Shown piece after piece: positions 44,475 to 45,018 of a stretch of 45,018 bases of DNA. A model generated the notes under the pieces. It had not been told where the DNA came from, ran no database searches, and saw nothing but the letters and a program-made list of their open reading frames with translations. Made by a program: the position numbers and the translations under genes. Position 1 is the first letter of the stretch. Each line of letters begins with the position of its first letter. Source of the DNA: an uncultured Planctomycetaceae bacterium (GTDB lineage: Bacteria > Planctomycetota > Planctomycetia > Planctomycetales > Planctomycetaceae); the NCBI GenBank assembly GCA_937916515.1, contig CALFSX010000081.1, positions 1-45,018 on the forward strand, read 5' to 3'.

Positions 44475-45018
44475 GCTCAGAGTCGGAAGTGAATCGGCAT
44501 GGTCGCACTGACGAATGAAAGACGGTCAGGGGCGAAAGCCAATTTCAGGCGACCGGTTTCCCGCATAGGCAGAACATCCGTTCGGAAAAGACTCCCGTCC
44601 TTGTGACGTTCCTGACAATGTAGCCATCACGCTCTGAGTGATGTAAAGCGACAGTCGGAGTGTTCAATCTAGTGACCGACGTTGCCTGCTATCAGCGACT
44701 CGCCAACCGCTGCCCTTTTGTGAAGCTAAGTCATTGGGGCGAACGATTTCGATGTTTATCGCCTGGCTCTGGTGCATTTCATTACGCGGAGCGTCACGAC
44801 TGCTTTTGCGGCGAGAACCAGATTAACAACGACAATCCTGCGCTGGAGTGCTGGAAAATCAATGCCCGCTTGAACGCAGAGAAGTCTTTATCGCGTCCGC
44901 GTTGTGGCCAGATGAACAAGTGTCATCAGCGATTGAGCATCCGACGACAGGGCAAATCTGGTGTCCGAATCATCGGGCCCCGTCTAATCTCAGGCGGAAT
45001 GTTTTTGGCCCGCAAAGC
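44475..45018. other. End of window: intergenic, possible gene start
   Basis: About 540 bp with no gene that I can support. A minus-strand frame is open from the right edge to a stop at 44926, and a plus-strand frame from a possible GTG at 44848 stays open to the edge for 57 codons. Either could be the end or start of a gene lying outside the window. A 6-bp stem, CATCAC/GTGATG, lies near 44628-44646. Confidence 0.35.

Noticed and set aside
44848-45018. Partial plus-strand gene running off the right edge
   Set aside because: The frame is open for 57 codons from a GTG, but no family motif, signal or ribosome-binding site supports it.

Overview
The window looks like chromosomal DNA of a planctomycete (Planctomycetota, Pirellulales/Planctomycetales type; no closer placement is possible from sequence alone). 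The signs are two DUF1559 pseudopilin-like proteins (N-terminal [14 protein letters not shown]-terminal LADGSVR), each beside a small carboxypeptidase-regulatory-like lipoprotein; a giant secreted 'membrane-bound dehydrogenase' with a C-terminal CxxCH haem site; a fused SecD-SecF; GTG and TTG starts with mostly weak Shine-Dalgarno sites; and many exported proteins of unknown function. I see no rRNA, tRNA, CRISPR array, insertion sequence or prophage.

Layout. 1-3.4 kb: a metal-handling locus made of the His/Asp tail of an upstream gene, a DUF318-type metal permease and an exported His-rich beta-propeller that may be an AztD-like zinc chaperone. 4-5.8 kb: first DUF1559/lipoprotein pair. 5.9-8.0 kb (minus): a DUF6807/PmoA-like exported protein followed by a YgfZ-type folate-binding protein. 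8.2-13.1 kb (plus): tgt, yajC and fused secDF, a classic translocase operon. 13.4-15.3 kb: speA (arginine decarboxylase), with a hairpin over its stop codon. 15.7-18.9 kb (minus): lipoprotein, DUF1559 protein, strong terminator, then an esterase-like-phytase propeller. 19-19.4 kb: two tiny minus-strand ORFs overlapping by ATGA. 19.8-22.9 kb (plus): PspA/IM30, a tandem AAA ATPase and a 95-aa helical protein, closed by a textbook terminator. 23-26.6 kb: the large haem protein. 26.7-31 kb: three exported proteins of unknown function, two of them long and helical and transcribed divergently. 31.3-37.6 kb (minus): smc and, upstream of it, a FlgI-like lipoprotein with a HEAT-repeat insertion. 38.1-41.1 kb (minus): two tandem paralogous PD40/TolB-like propeller proteins overlapping by ATGA. 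41.4-44.5 kb: a Tat-exported xylose-isomerase-like protein, a halogenase-like flavoprotein and a small His-rich membrane protein.

Most promising system: the PspA-AAA-small protein cluster. PspA belongs to the ESCRT-III superfamily, and its neighbour has the pore loop, Walker motifs and R-x-G-R arginine fingers of the classical AAA clade that includes Vps4. The gene order therefore suggests a bacterial membrane-remodelling polymer with a dedicated ATPase and a small accessory protein, with a hairpin between the first two genes that could set their ratio. The second is the FlgI-like/HEAT chimera: both the N-terminal and the C-terminal FlgI-type motifs are present, separated by HEAT repeats, in a window with no other flagellar gene. 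Neither idea has been tested by search or structure prediction here.
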